Source: Emydura subglobosa
Taxonomy: Eukaryota; Chordata; Testudines; Chelidae
Assembly (NCBI GenBank): GCA_007922225.1
Contig: ML680037.1
Span: 3,826,876-3,890,875 of the forward strand
Length of the DNA: 64,000 nucleotides
Direction of reading: 5' to 3'
This document shows, piece after piece, positions 41,401-53,135 of this stretch. A program made the translations under genes and the position numbers. The notes under the pieces are model-generated. The model did not search any database, was not told the DNA's origin, and saw only the letters and a program-made list of their open reading frames with translations. Position 1 is the first letter of the stretch. Every line of letters begins with the position of its first letter.

Positions 41401-42335
41401 GCATGACCAGAAAGAGAGAGCCATCAATCATGGTGGGCCCTATGGGAATCTATACCAGGAGTCCCTGGAGGGTTCATAACAGGAGATAAAAATGCCTCTG
41501 CTGTCTCTCCAGGCTGCTGCTCTGTCTCTTAGGGTTATTTCCTCTGATTCTGAGGAGCATTCCATTGGTATCACTGATACTGTCAGTATGGAGATGCTGC
41601 TGTTTGAGGGATAGGGCTTTTCCTGAAACAGTGGCAACAGTTGTTACCCCAGGGGAAAAACATCTCATACGAGTTCTGGGCCCAAAAGAAGTAGAGACCG
41701 TGGAGGGAGATATTCAGCAGCACTGCAAAAGTTTCTGTACTGCCCAGAGCCCACAAAGTACCAACAGACACGCGAGAAGGCCCTGGTTCATCCATTGCAG
41801 TTGGCTGGTCTCTGTATTGATGACGCAGTACAAATGGTGCATCCAGACCTGTGCTTGTAGACAGGACTGTTGAAAGTCTCTTTTCTCTTTGCCATGGTAC
41901 TGTGGACCTCAGAGCTGGCAGATCCCCCAGGCAGCAGGGTAATAAGGTGCAGAAGAGTGATCTTTGAGGCCAGTTCTCTGGGAACAGCTCAAGGAGGGAA
42001 TGCATTTCTTTTAGGCAGTTCACTGCAGGATCTGCCCTTACACACTAGGGAGTGTTTCTTATTCTCATGGGGAGTCCTGTATACTGAGACCTTGGGCTTT
42101 GGTGCTGGTGGCTTAGAGTATTTTAACATGGTTTGTGCTTGGAGGGGCACTGCTGGTCAGCAGATGCTAATGTACATAGGCCTGGATCAGAGCGGAGCCT
42201 CAGCCTCCATCATTAGGTACTTCAGACGGAGTTCTCGGACCTCTCGGATTCTTGACAGGAAGGACTTCCAGATACATCACAGAGATATGCGTCTCACCCA
42301 AATAACCTAAGCACCATTGATGCTTGTTGCTGATG
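38460..42335 (-). mobile_element. Degenerate DIRS retrotransposon, copy C
   Basis: On the minus strand, gag is at about 41430-40660 (FSADLQLRTANYQALLVKYD, FKDKLPMEDGAQFQSLLDEG, then RLVAKVALKATVDTADAA). Reverse transcriptase pieces lie at 40320-39385, including a frameshifted FHVDIHFSHRMFLWFMIGQE and GLLVAPRVFTKCVVVAAQVR with YPDDWLL (YLDD with a Leu to Pro change). RNase H is at 39126-38944 (GTWTPHEAWLHINQLELRAV, LSDNIMLVVYINTE). The recombinase side is at 38900-38460 and poorly preserved. It lies head-to-tail with copy D. Confidence 0.8.
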
Positions 42336-42396
42336 GAAAATGAGCAAGGGCAGAAGACCATTCTTGAAGTGCGGGGACCCTGGGCATATTGCTGGG

Positions 42397-42521
42397 TAGG
42401 GTTACCAGATGTCCCGATTTTACAGAGACAGTGCCGATATTTGGGGGCTTTGTCTTATATAGGCACCTATTACCTCCCATCTCCTGTCCTGATTTTTCAC
42501 ACTTGCTATCTGGTCACCCTA
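42397..42521. mobile_element. Short inverted-repeat element (MITE, TA-flanked)
   Basis: The left end TAGGGTTACCAGATGTCCCG mirrors the right end GCTATCTGGTCACCCTA. At 125 bp it has no coding room. The TA at each edge is compatible with a mariner-type target. Confidence 0.65.
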
Positions 42522-43193
42522 AATTCCAGGGACTGAGGAGCACTTCCCCCTTGACTGGGGATGAGGTGGGGTCAGGTGGGGTATTTTATTCTAGCTCAAA
42601 CTATCTACAAACTAGAATCCCTAAGAAATAATTTACAAAGTTTTACAATAACTTTTACAGATTGCACAAAAGTGAAGGATGACACTATTTCGCCTCACGC
42701 CATGAAGTGGTAAGAAGAAACTGGAGAGATGTCGACCCACACTGCCCTTCATGCCCTCGAACGGAAGCACACAGGAAGATACTGCATATGTACAGGTCAA
42801 TAGACACTGCTTGGAAGAATTTCTGGACGGGGATGCATGTGCACACACGTGAAATACACATAGGGACCAGCACTCGAAGAACCACCATTTCATTTCAAGT
42901 AGCATCCTTATGGGTGCTCCATTCTAGGGGACAAGTGGGCATCTTCCTTTAAGGAGAAGGGGGCTTTGGTGTTGAGTCCAATACTGAAGAATGTATAGAC
43001 AAGCCAAATGTAGCTTTGCAATCCGAGTCGTAAGTTATTGCATGGGACTCAAAGATATGAGCAGAGGTCCAAGTCGTGGCTTTACATATTTCAATAATGC
43101 GAACTTTTCAGAAAGGCTGTTGAAGTAGAAATAGATCTCAGAGCGAGTTTATACACCCAAGGGTGCTTGAAGATTATGTTAGTTGTTGCTATC

Positions 43194-43857
43194 TGTAGTA
43201 AGAAGTGAGAGCTTAAGGCCTGTAAAACAGGCTAAGGCCTAAATGGAAAAAGCCGAGTGAACAGAAGTATAAGGGGTCACTCAAGTTAACTGAGACTGGT
43301 ATAGGAAAGTGCTGATTCTGCAAGGTTGTAAAACTGCCAAAATATTACTAAAATATGTAGTAGATATAAGAGGTACCAAGATACTAACTCTCTGAAATGA
43401 CACTTTTATGGATAGAAATGATACATGGAGTGGCAGTGCCCAAATCAGCCAATCAACGGAAAAAGGTGGTATTAGACTACGTCAGGAGGGTGACAACTAC
43501 CTACGTGAAAGGGGGCAGACCGAAAGTGTATGTAACAGTGTATAAAAGAGGGTGTCAGAGGGAATACCGGTGTCCGGTCTAGGGGATAACGGAAAGTCCC
43601 GCCGTTGGGCCGAGACCATTGTAACGCCGCCTATGCGAAACTGACCCAGAGATACTCTGCAAGTCATTTCTCATTGTGCCACACGCAATAAACCTGGCCT
43701 GGGCGCCTTCATTGCTCAGCTAATCTGTGGTCGTGTCGACTCATTCGATCGTGAGAGCCGTCTCAGTTTCCTCGCCAGAGCTGGGACAGCATCTACACAG
43801 GGACACGCACGCAGCCTACACTGATAAACATCGGTGACCAACACACCGAGTACCACA
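43194..43857 (+). mobile_element. Solo endogenous retrovirus LTR
   Basis: This 664-bp block begins TGTAGTA and ends TACCACA, the TG...CA form with imperfect inverted ends. It is flanked by an exact 5-bp duplication CTATC (43189-43193 and 43858-43862). Inside, in order, are a TATA box TATAAAA at 43541-43547 and a poly(A) signal AATAAA at 43687-43692, giving a U3-R-U5 layout on the plus strand. No viral coding sequence is next to it, so the internal part was probably lost by LTR-LTR recombination. It is the only antisense-oriented LTR noted in the gene. Confidence 0.85.
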
Positions 43858-44814
43858 CTATCTATCTTGCAGTCGGATATCTAATTGGAAGAGTCTTCAT
43901 TTAGAGATTAAAGACCCTTTTGATCTGTTGGAGATAGAAAAACAATTTGGGAGATTCTTTCTGAAAGATTTAATCCTCAAGATAAAAGGCCAGGGCAGTC
44001 TTTCAGTTCTAGGACACAGTACAGTATTTATGACAGTGATGAGATTGCTGGTGGAACGTGCTTGAAGTCACAACAGCAGCCAAATCTTCCATTTTTGCAA
44101 GTGCAGTGTAGTGTGTAGACTGTTTTTTGCCTTGTAATAGCACTCTACTTCTTTTGAACAGGTTGTTTTTAATCCCGTGGACCAGCAATACCCATGCTTT
44201 AAAGGCGAAGAGTTCAGATTGGGGTGAAGGATCTTCCCGCCTTACTGGCAGAGATGATGAGGGGCAGTCTGGAGACTGATCAGTAAGCAAGTATCCATTT
44301 GTTTAAGGTAAGGAAACAGTGTGCCCAGGCCAGGTCAGAACTATTAGAATAACTCTGGCTTTGTCCTTTATCTTGATTACAACTCTCGATATTAGAGGAA
44401 CCTGAAGGAATGCATGCAGTAACCTGGATGACCGTTGAAGGTGAAAAAAGGCATCTCCCAAGGATCAGTGACTCAGCCAGCTTCAAGCAGCAGAAGTGAG
44501 CATATTTATCTGTGGCAGTGGTGAACATATCTATGGGTTCCCCATTGCCAAAATATGTGGTGAAGTACAATGGAATCTATCCTTCCACTTGTGCTCAAGA
44601 GACATGCCTAATGACTGTATCCATAATCACATGCTGAGCTCCCAGAAGGTAAGCTGCTGTGATAAAATGACTGCATACACACCAATTCCAAAGCTTGACC
44701 ACTTCAGTGCAGGGGGAGCCCCCTCGTTGGCTGGTATAGAAGATGCATGACTGTAGTTGGGTGTCCCTCCCCCTTCCCCTCTGTCCCTCAGAGGGAAGCC
44801 ACATTACCTCACTA

Positions 44815-45979
44815 TGTCACAGTCTCATGACAAGGGGAGGAATTAGCCAATAGGCCATTAGGGGAGCTCTGGCCCTCAGGCTGGGCAGGATGAGTGCACA
44901 ACCTATAGCCCTTAAGCCCCTCACGTTGGGCAGGGGAGCAGTCTATAGACCAACGGTTGGCAATCTTTTGGAAGCGGGTGCCAACTCTTCCACCCGCCCC
45001 TCTCCCACATGCCATGGGCCCAGCGCCCTGGCCAGGGTGTTCGGCGGCAGCAGTGGAGGGGACTAGAGGCCAATTTCTCTTCCCCCTTCTCCCTCCACGC
45101 TGTGGCGTATCTGAGCTGGGTCCTCCTCTGAGGAGTTGGCCCCCAGTGGCATCCCCGGCGGCCGCCCCTCTCCCATGTAGGCCCAACAGTGCTCTGGATG
45201 GGTACAGGTGGGAGCAGCCACTGCCAGGGCCAGTGGCACACCAACCTGGCCCCCACCTACTATGTGGGAGAGGGGTGGGTAAAGATGGGGGAAGGCCGGC
45301 ACCTCCCGGCCCCCACCTTTGGCACACATGCCATATTGCCGAACCCTGCTGTAGACCCTAGTCCTCAGACAGGCTCTGGCATGGCAGCAGTCCATGGCCT
45401 GGGGTCTTGTCTTAAGTAGACTACTGGCAAACCAGTCCTCTTGGCCTATGTTGGGGTGCTACCACCCCAGAAGTAGGATGGCAGGGGATAAGGGGACCCA
45501 GCCCCACCAAGTCCCAGCTGAGGGCCTTAACAGTGGGGGAAATGCTCTGTCACTGGGTCAGCAGGGAATCCAACCATAACATGCTGACCAGGGCGCAGGC
45601 CTAACAGTTGATTTGCAGTTGGGTGCCCTGGACTACTACTTACCCTCTCTTCAAGGTGTCCAGGGGTCTAAAGAATGTCCTTGGTTCCCCTGGTGTAGGC
45701 GGCCAGCAGCAGTCCCAGCGGTTCCCATGCAGGCCCAGGCTCCTGGCAGGCAGAGCATCTCCAGGTCCATCTGAAAAGGCAGCAGCCTGGAGCAAGCCAG
45801 ATGTGTCCATCTTTATCACTGTCTCAGCCCCAGTTGAGCTGGACTGGAGACCCTGCCTTTTATACTTCCTGTCCCGCCAACCCACTTCCGGTGGGAGGCA
45901 TGAGATTGGTCTGGTTCTGCCCACTTGGGTAGGGAGGGTGGCTCCTCCCCCTGTGGCACGGAAGGTAGCCACACAGCTT
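44815..45979 (-). mobile_element. LTR-like or other insertion with TATA box
   Basis: This GC-rich block interrupts DIRS copy D. The direct repeat CACTA (44810-44814 and 45980-45984) may be its target duplication, and its low end reads TGTCACAG. On the minus strand a TATAAAA is at 45864-45858, followed by CTCCAGTCC as in LTR promoters. No poly(A) signal or inverted end was settled. It contains the hAT at 44951-45348. The class is uncertain. Confidence 0.4.
44951..45348. mobile_element. hAT-type non-autonomous DNA transposon, GC-rich
   Basis: It starts CAACGGTTGGCAAT and ends ATTGCCGAACCCTG, which are inverted repeats with a few mismatches. It is flanked by CTATAGAC (44943-44950) and CTGTAGAC (45349-45356), an 8-bp duplication with one change. 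The open frames in it are side effects of GC-rich sequence. Confidence 0.75.
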
Positions 45980-48900
45980 CACTACAAGGACACGTTGTCC
46001 TGATCAATGGCAGAAATTGGAGACCAGCGTATCTGACTGCCTTGAGTTCTTGGAGGTTGATATGCAGAGTGGCTTCTTGAAGTCCACCTGCCCTGGGCCA
46101 TATTGGTAGCCAGATGTGCTCCCTAACCTAACAGGGATGCATCCACCGTTATAACAGTCATCACGGAAGGGTGGGCAAAAGGGACTCCTGTGCAGACATT
46201 GAGGGGGTATTTCTACCAACTAAGAGATTCCTTCACAAAGGTGGCTAAGAAAAGCAGTGAGTTTAGGTTGTCTTCTCAGTGTTACAGTCCTGAACCATCC
46301 CTGAAGTCAACATAGTCGCAGTCTTGCATGGTCTATAATGAAACCACCAGCTACCATATCCCAACAGCTGAAAACTGTCCTTAACCTGGGTCTGATCTGG
46401 ATTGTGTTGACTATGGTGGATGGGGCCACAAACATATGCATTGGGAGACAGACTCTTCCTGCTATGGAATCGAGAACTCCTATAAATTCTAATCTCTGTA
46501 AAGGGGTCATGATCGATTTCTGAATGTTCAACTGTAGGCCCAGTTTGAGGAAGGTCTATGGCCTTGCAAGTTGCCAGTGAAGTTTCGTTCTAGGAGCAAC
46601 CTTTCAGAAGCCAATCACCTAGGTAAGGGAACACTAGAATTCACACAATACCTTTTCTGTGGAGGGGTGCCGCTACTACTGACAAGTTTCTGAAGTACCC
46701 TTGAGGCAGGTGAGAGGCTGAAAGGAAGAACCTTGTACTGAAAATGGTCCCGAACAGTAAAACATTGTGAATCTTTTGTGATATGGATGGATCACTATGT
46801 GGACATATGCATCCTGAAGATCAAGGGCTGAGGACCTATCCCCTTGCTCCAGTGAATTATTGCTGCAAGTATCGTTTTGACTTTTAAGGCTACTCAACAT
46901 CTTTGAGAAGGCACAGAATCTAGGATGGGTCTCCAACTGCCTTTTTTGGAACCTGGAAGTACGTGGACTAAAACCTCTTCCTTCTGTGTTGCATGAGAGA
47001 GAGTAGGAGAGAGTCTATTTCCTATCTTAGAAGGTGCTCGTGAGAGGGGTCCCTGAATGAGGATAGGGAGGGCAGTTGGCAAGTGGAAGAGAAGTGAAAT
47101 GGATGGAATACCTTGTGGAGATAATCTCCAAAACCCACTTGCCCATAATGATAGACTTTCAAGCCTGCCACAAGTGGTAAAGGCAGTTGCTGAAGGGAGG
47201 AAAGCAGGCAAACCATTGCAGTTGGTATAAAAGGGGATGGTAGCTCAGAACTTTGACCACCCTGTCAAAACTGGTGCTTAGAGATGGAAGGATGTGAGAT
47301 CAAAGGTTGGGAAGTGGGTAATATTCTCCTCTGGAACTTGTCTTTTGCATGGACGTTCATATGATCTCTGGGAGCTTGAAAACAAGGCAGGGCAGCATCT
47401 CTGCACTGTCGGGGACTCCCTAAACTTTCTTTTGTAGACAGGTTTATAGATCCCCAGAGAATGCAAAGTGGCCCTGGAATACTTTAACATGTGCAGAGAT
47501 TTGTCCATCCTATCGACAAACAGTTTAGTGCCATCAAAAAGCAGGTCTTATACCACAGGGTGGACCTACTTTGGAAATCCTGGGATCTGAAGCCAGGAGA
47601 TCCTCTTTATAAGTACTGCCATAGAAGTCGAACAAGCAGAAGTAGCAGCAGCAAGAGAGGGCTACAGAGATGTTCTGGTGAGCAGTTGGCTTTCTGCACT
47701 AAATTGCCTAGAATTGCTCTCTAGATTCTGCTGATAGATGCTCAATAAAGAAGTTCAGCTTGGTATAATTTGTATGGTTGTACTTTGCCATCAATGCCTG
47801 GTAGTTGGCAATTCTGAACTGTAAAAGTAGCTGCCAAATACGATTTTCTACCAAACAGGTCAAGGTGCTTGTGATCTTTATCACAGGGTGCAGATTTAGC
47901 ATGGTGCTGCCTTCATGTTTGTTAACCACCTTGACCACCAAGGATTTATGAAAAAGGATGAGAAAACAAAAATTGAGTTCTTAAAGGCGGCATATTTTTC
48001 ATCTGCTCTCTTGCACATGGGCAAAATTGTGGTCATGGTGTATCAGATTATGAGGCCCTCCTGGACCCTGAAAAAATTAAGAGGCAGGGTAACACGGGCA
48101 GATCAAGCTGTATGAAGGACATCAAGCAGTTTACAATGTGATTATCTAATCTCAAGAGATCTGCAAAGAATCCGCAACTCTTGATAACACCTGAAACTGC
48201 TTGAGATCATCGGTCAGGGATGGTGGAAGTGGCATAACCACTTCATCTGAGCATGAAAAGATGTTGACTGGTGAGAGACATCTTCATCAGCCCTAGCTTC
48301 CTGTTCCTCCGGTTTTTTTCTGAAGTTCTGGTCTCTTAGAAAAACAACCTCTGTCACCCTCCCTATCTATTAAATGGATGGTGCTTGAGGCCCAAGAGAA
48401 TTACAGATGATAGGCCACCCAGACATTCCAGTTTGGCCAAAAGGATGGTGCATACAGCATGGGTGGAGGCACCCATGTATGCTCATACCAGCCAGATTGT
48501 AGTTGTGGACTTCTCTCACAAGTGAGTTCAATTTCCTCAGAAACTTCTGGAAAAGAGCCTTTATAGAAATGGAGAGGAGGGCCTTGGACAGATATTTGAG
48601 AGACTGAGTCAAGATCTTCGTAAGTATCCTCTTTCAAATCACTTAGGTGGTGAAGCACCAGAAGAAACTTGAGGTAAAAGTTAGCACCAGATGGTGTCCA
48701 GGGATCTGGAGGTCCTTGAAAGAAGATCAGAGCTGAGCAATGGTGAGTTGGGCATTTTGGAAACAGTGAGGTCTCAGAGAAAAAAAAAATTTAAACTCTT
48801 GTGGTGCTGTGAGAGTGTTGTTAGTATCATGTCTACAGCCCGAACCCAAGTAATGGCAGTTGAGGGAGCTGATGGTAATATGAGCATGAGAGTCTTGAAT

Positions 48901-49810
48901 GCTTTGAGGGGAGTCCAGACGAAGCCCAAGCAGTCTTCTTTAGTACTGAGTCAGTAGGGGTAGAGCTTCTTGCTGCCTCATTCACTTGATGGTACTGATG
49001 GCTTATCTGAGCCTAACATTTTGAAGTCTTTAGGCTGAACAGTGCCCTGTGTGCCTCAGGAACCATCAGCCTTGTGGGTACCAGGTCAGAGTCTGATGGG
49101 TGCCAAAGTAGCTGGAGTTATCAGCAACTGTGACTTCTTTGAGGCAGATTCCTATCTGGAAAACTTGGGGCAAAGTCTTTGGAAGTCTTATAAGAGGAAT
49201 CCTGGTTTCTCTCTTAGATGCCCTCAAGGAGTACAGCTTGGCGTTAGTAGAGGTAGCAGACTTATTCGAAGACCACCGTATGGGGGTGTTCCCTGGCTGA
49301 CATAAGAGGCTGGATGCAACAAGCTTTCCATCAAGAGGATGAAAGTTTGATCTCCCTGTTTTTTCTGGGTCTAGATTTTCATGCCAGACTACAGGCACTT
49401 TTGGGAAACGCGAGGTTTCACGAAGTGAAAGATGCACCAGGAGTGTTCATCATGCATCGTGACTGCCTCCCAGCACAATAGACAGAACCAGGCATGTCCT
49501 CCCAGTAACAAAGCTGACTGACATGTATATACATTTTAAATTTTAGTTTTAAACAACTTCAACTACTATAAGAGCTATAGGGACAGAGTTGAGGTAGAAC
49601 TCAACATGGACAATTGCTAAAGCTCCATCTCAGGTGGTTCAGAAGGAACCAATGGCAGTTCATCTACACAGCATAAACAGTGCGGAGAAGGAGATTAAGA
49701 TACTTCTATGTGAAATCTCCGATCAGAGGCACAGAGGGTGCAAGTGCATTGAGAGTGGAGCACCCATATGGACTTTACTTGAAAAAGAAAAGTGTGGCTC
49801 ATGGTTAGAT

Positions 49811-50665
49811 TAATTGACATTGGGCCTATTTTTGACTCTACAGAAAGTATTTACAAGCTAATTTCACACCCCCACCCCATCAGCAGTAGCAGCACATCAC
49901 CACAAGGTAAATGACAAGATTAAATTATGTAATTAGTCATCTAGAGTTTCAGACCACCTTGGTTTGAATCATAGAATTCTTCTACAACTCCTGCCCCCCA
50001 CTGAAGCACTTGCATGTTTTCTTCGAGAATTTAAAATAGTTTAACTACATCTCTTTTATCCATTAGAAGGAAACTCTTGACATACTTATGAGTGGTTTGT
50101 ACTCTTAGTATGAGAGGTCCCTCACTTGCAACGGTCTCTTCATCCCTCCAAATTTTGAGCAAATAACTTTCAGATACCTGTTTGGCAAACTGATTGCGGC
50201 TTCTGAAAAACATATTGATGAACTCTAACCAAACCTTGTATACTTCGTTTTTCCTTAGGAAAACTAATTTGATATGGTATGTTAGGGACGTCTTAGAATT
50301 TGGCATTTGAGCAGCAAGCTCTGACTAGTTCTACAACATCTAGACATAGAAAATGCTATGCTGATATTGCCTATCAACATAGAAAATCTATTCCTAAGAA
50401 AAAGATAGGAACTGTTTGACTTGGGTGTTTTTGCAAGTCTGAGAAGTTGGAACATTCTGGTAATACTTTAATAAAAATCTAAGGTATCTGGATTAGGACT
50501 GCACACCTTCACAAAATAGTAGGCAGCTACGCATCCCTTGAAAGCCAAAGCTTCCTTGTCAATTTGTAGAATGTGACTTATGTAAATTACAGCTAAAGTT
50601 TAATTAAGATAGTCATGTGATACTGTATAAAAGAAAAGGGACAGCAGAGCTCCATTGGAGGTAGC
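49811..50665. other. Intron 4, no recognised element
   Basis: Unique-looking intronic sequence between DIRS copy D and the MITE at 50672. Confidence 0.4.
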
Positions 50666-50671
50666 ATACTA

Positions 50672-51072
50672 CAGTAGAACCGCAGAGTTACGAATACATA
50701 GGGAATGGAGGTTGTTCATAACTGAAATGCTCATAACTCTGAACAAAATAGGATTTTTCTTTCAAAAGTTTATATTGAGTCCATGTTCAGTTATAGCTTT
50801 GAAAATTTACTATGCAGAAGAAAAATGCTGCTTTTAACCATCTTAAATTAAAGGAAACAAGCACAGAAATAGTTTCCTTACTTTGTCAAATCCTTTTTAA
50901 ACTTTCCCTTAATTTTTTTAGTAGTTTTCGTTTAACACAGTACTGTACAGTATTTGCTGCCTTTTTTTTTGGTCTCTGCTGCTGCCTGATTTGTAACGGG
51001 AAGTATGCAATGAGATGTATGATTGACCGGTCAATTTGTAACTCTGGTGTTCATAACTCTGAGATTCTACTG
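50672..51072. mobile_element. Mariner/Tc1-type MITE
   Basis: The ends are inverted repeats: CAGTAGAACCGCAGAGTTAC at the left, and CAGTAGAATCTCAGAGTTAT when the right end is reverse complemented. TA dinucleotides sit at both edges (50670-50671, 51073-51074). The 401 bp have no transposase. Confidence 0.8.
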
Positions 51073-51633
51073 TACTCCAAATGCAACTATAGTGGTAAAA
51101 TTGAATTAAAAAGGAGTAATTCTTATTTGGAGGAGTAGGTGCTTACCTTGTCACAAGACAAGGCAGACTGGAGGCTAAACAGTCTGCTGGGGGTGTAATG
51201 AATTGTTGAGGCAATCAGCTATTGTACAGATTAATTTTGAATGTAGTAGAAAGTTAGAGCAGAGGAATATGCATACTGACCACATAACTAATGAATTTAC
51301 AGATGTGGTTCAGTAACTATGTAGCAAACCTGTGAATTGACTAGACAAAATTCCATTTAAATATAATGCTTATTGTCTGTGGAAGTTATAGCTAATGTGC
51401 TCCCTAGTTTTGAGATCTGAAATCTTATCTACTGGTCATATAACCTACCTCAAAAAATTGAACTGAAAACTACAAGTGTAATCAGGGAGTACACTTGAAG
51501 CAAAACTTTCCACAAGCATCAAAGACAATGAAAGACCCAGAAAGTGGCATTTATGTTTTCTAATCCGATTAAGAGTTGGAAATATGAATACACACAATCA
51601 ATAAAAAGAGTGAAGTTTTAAAAAAGTTCACTA

Positions 51634-51867
<234 letters not shown>

Positions 51868-52469
51868 TTAAAAAAGAAAAAAAATTAAGATTAAGCTTGT
51901 TCAATAATTAGTTGTAAACCAAAACAGATATATAATGCTTTCCTTCACTAGTTAAGAGCTAAGAATAAATAGTCCTTACCTTACTTCATACATAATCTAA
52001 ATTACGAATTCAAATCTTTTAAACTAATCAATTCTTTTAAGACTAAAGGAAGCCTTCCTAAACATTTATATGTTGGGCAGGCTTGAAAATGCCAGCATTA
52101 CAAGTACCAAAATGATTAAATCAAATTCTAAGAGACAAAATTGTAACAACTAAAATGTGAAATTCATTTCCTTTGAGTTTAAAGCTTTGAACAACTCATG
52201 CATTATTGGATTCTACACTAAATTTAGCCATTCAGGAAGAGACTTGGGCATCATTCTGCCAGGGATGTATGAAGAGAAAATATATAAAAAAAAAAACCAC
52301 ACACTCATTCCATTATTTTAAAAAAAGTGATTTTTTAAAATACACTCTCATATATTACATTCCATTTTAGTCACTCTGCCACAAAATAAATTGTAGAAAA
52401 AGAAGTCCAGAGAAGGGAAAAAAGTTAGAGACATTGAGAAATTTCTTTATGAGCAAAGATGTTACTGTG

Positions 52470-52600
52470 ATTAAGATGCTAGCTCATTACAGCACAGCCT
52501 TCCTGTGTGCTTTGGACAAGCCACTTAGTCTTAGGCTTCACCATATGCAAAATGGGAATAATCATTCAACACCTCTGAGGCAGGGCTATTACTCCTTGCC
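52470..52600 (+). repeat. Ancient MIR-like fragment
   Basis: GACAAGCCACTTAGTCTTAG followed by CATATGCAAAATGGGAATAA is the typical MIR module. Confidence 0.55.
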
Positions 52601-52609
52601 AATTTGAGT

Positions 52610-53135
52610 GGTTAGCCCATTTTCAAGGGCTACCAGGTTGTTTTGGTTAGAGGAAGGAACTGATGATTAAGGTCAGATTTCTTTTGATGCAACCTTGTTT
52701 ATTTACAAAGAATGCACAAAGTCCTATATCCCTGAACACAGCAGGAACAAACTGCAGGAGGTGCTTTACTCAGAGTTCCAAGTCTGTTTCCAGCCAGCAC
52801 TTTACCAAAAAACTCTCCATTGCAGAGTGGGGAGAGAAGGGGCAGGTGCGTCAGGATCATGTTACCAGAGCTTCTCTGGCTGCAAAGGCTTCTTTGTTCC
52901 TTGTCTGTGCTCTTCTATTGTATTTCTTTTGGCTTCTCACACAGCTGCAATCAAATCAAGCCTCAGCAAAACCCCTCTGCCCACATAGCTAGTTTCTGGC
53001 TGGTCCTGCATGGCCTGTGTTTTGGGTAATGGCTTCTATTGTTTTAGTTATCTGTTCCACAAAGGAGCTTAATGGTTTCTCACCTTTCTCCTGAATGCTA
53101 GCAATTATATTCAACAACATCAATGAGGGTTAACC
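52610..53135 (-). repeat. Direct repeat, probable 3' LTR of the gypsy element
   Basis: It shares about 500 bp of recognisable similarity, same orientation, with 57620-58130: CCAGCACTTTACC, GCTTCTCTGGCTGCA, GAGCTGCAATCAAATC-type words, TTCCAYAAAGGAGCTTAAT. Next to its high end, on the minus strand, lies a purine run (GGAGTGGGGAGGG, about 53145-53133) placed like a polypurine tract. Ends were not fixed to the base. Confidence 0.6.

Larger units (their letters stand above)
42640..49810 (-). mobile_element. Degenerate DIRS retrotransposon, copy D (with insertions)
   Basis: Terminal-repeat-like ends lie at 49810-49440 and 42950-42640 (GAGCACCCATA on the minus strand, GCACTCGAAGAACCACC on the plus strand). 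Between them, on the minus strand: gag at about 49000-47708 (QFRIANYQALMAKYNHTNYT), reverse transcriptase at 47211-46676 (PGSKKGSWRPILDS, LDLQDAYVHIVIHPYHKRF), RNase H near 46200-46000, and the recombinase C-terminus at 43110-42960 (EICKATTWTSAHIFESHAIT, then CKATFGLSIHS). A solo LTR (43194-43857) and an LTR-like block (44815-45979) interrupt it. Frameshifts and stops make it inactive. Confidence 0.75.

Noticed and set aside
41870..42310. 146-codon plus-strand frame near DIRS copy C
   Set aside because: No recognisable protein; it is antisense to the likely gag side of a DIRS remnant and has no supporting splice or start context.
44812..45419. Several overlapping open frames of 110-170 codons on both strands
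   Set aside because: They lie in a GC-rich hAT element and an LTR-like block where stop codons are rare. No protein family is recognisable and no splice context ties them to a gene.
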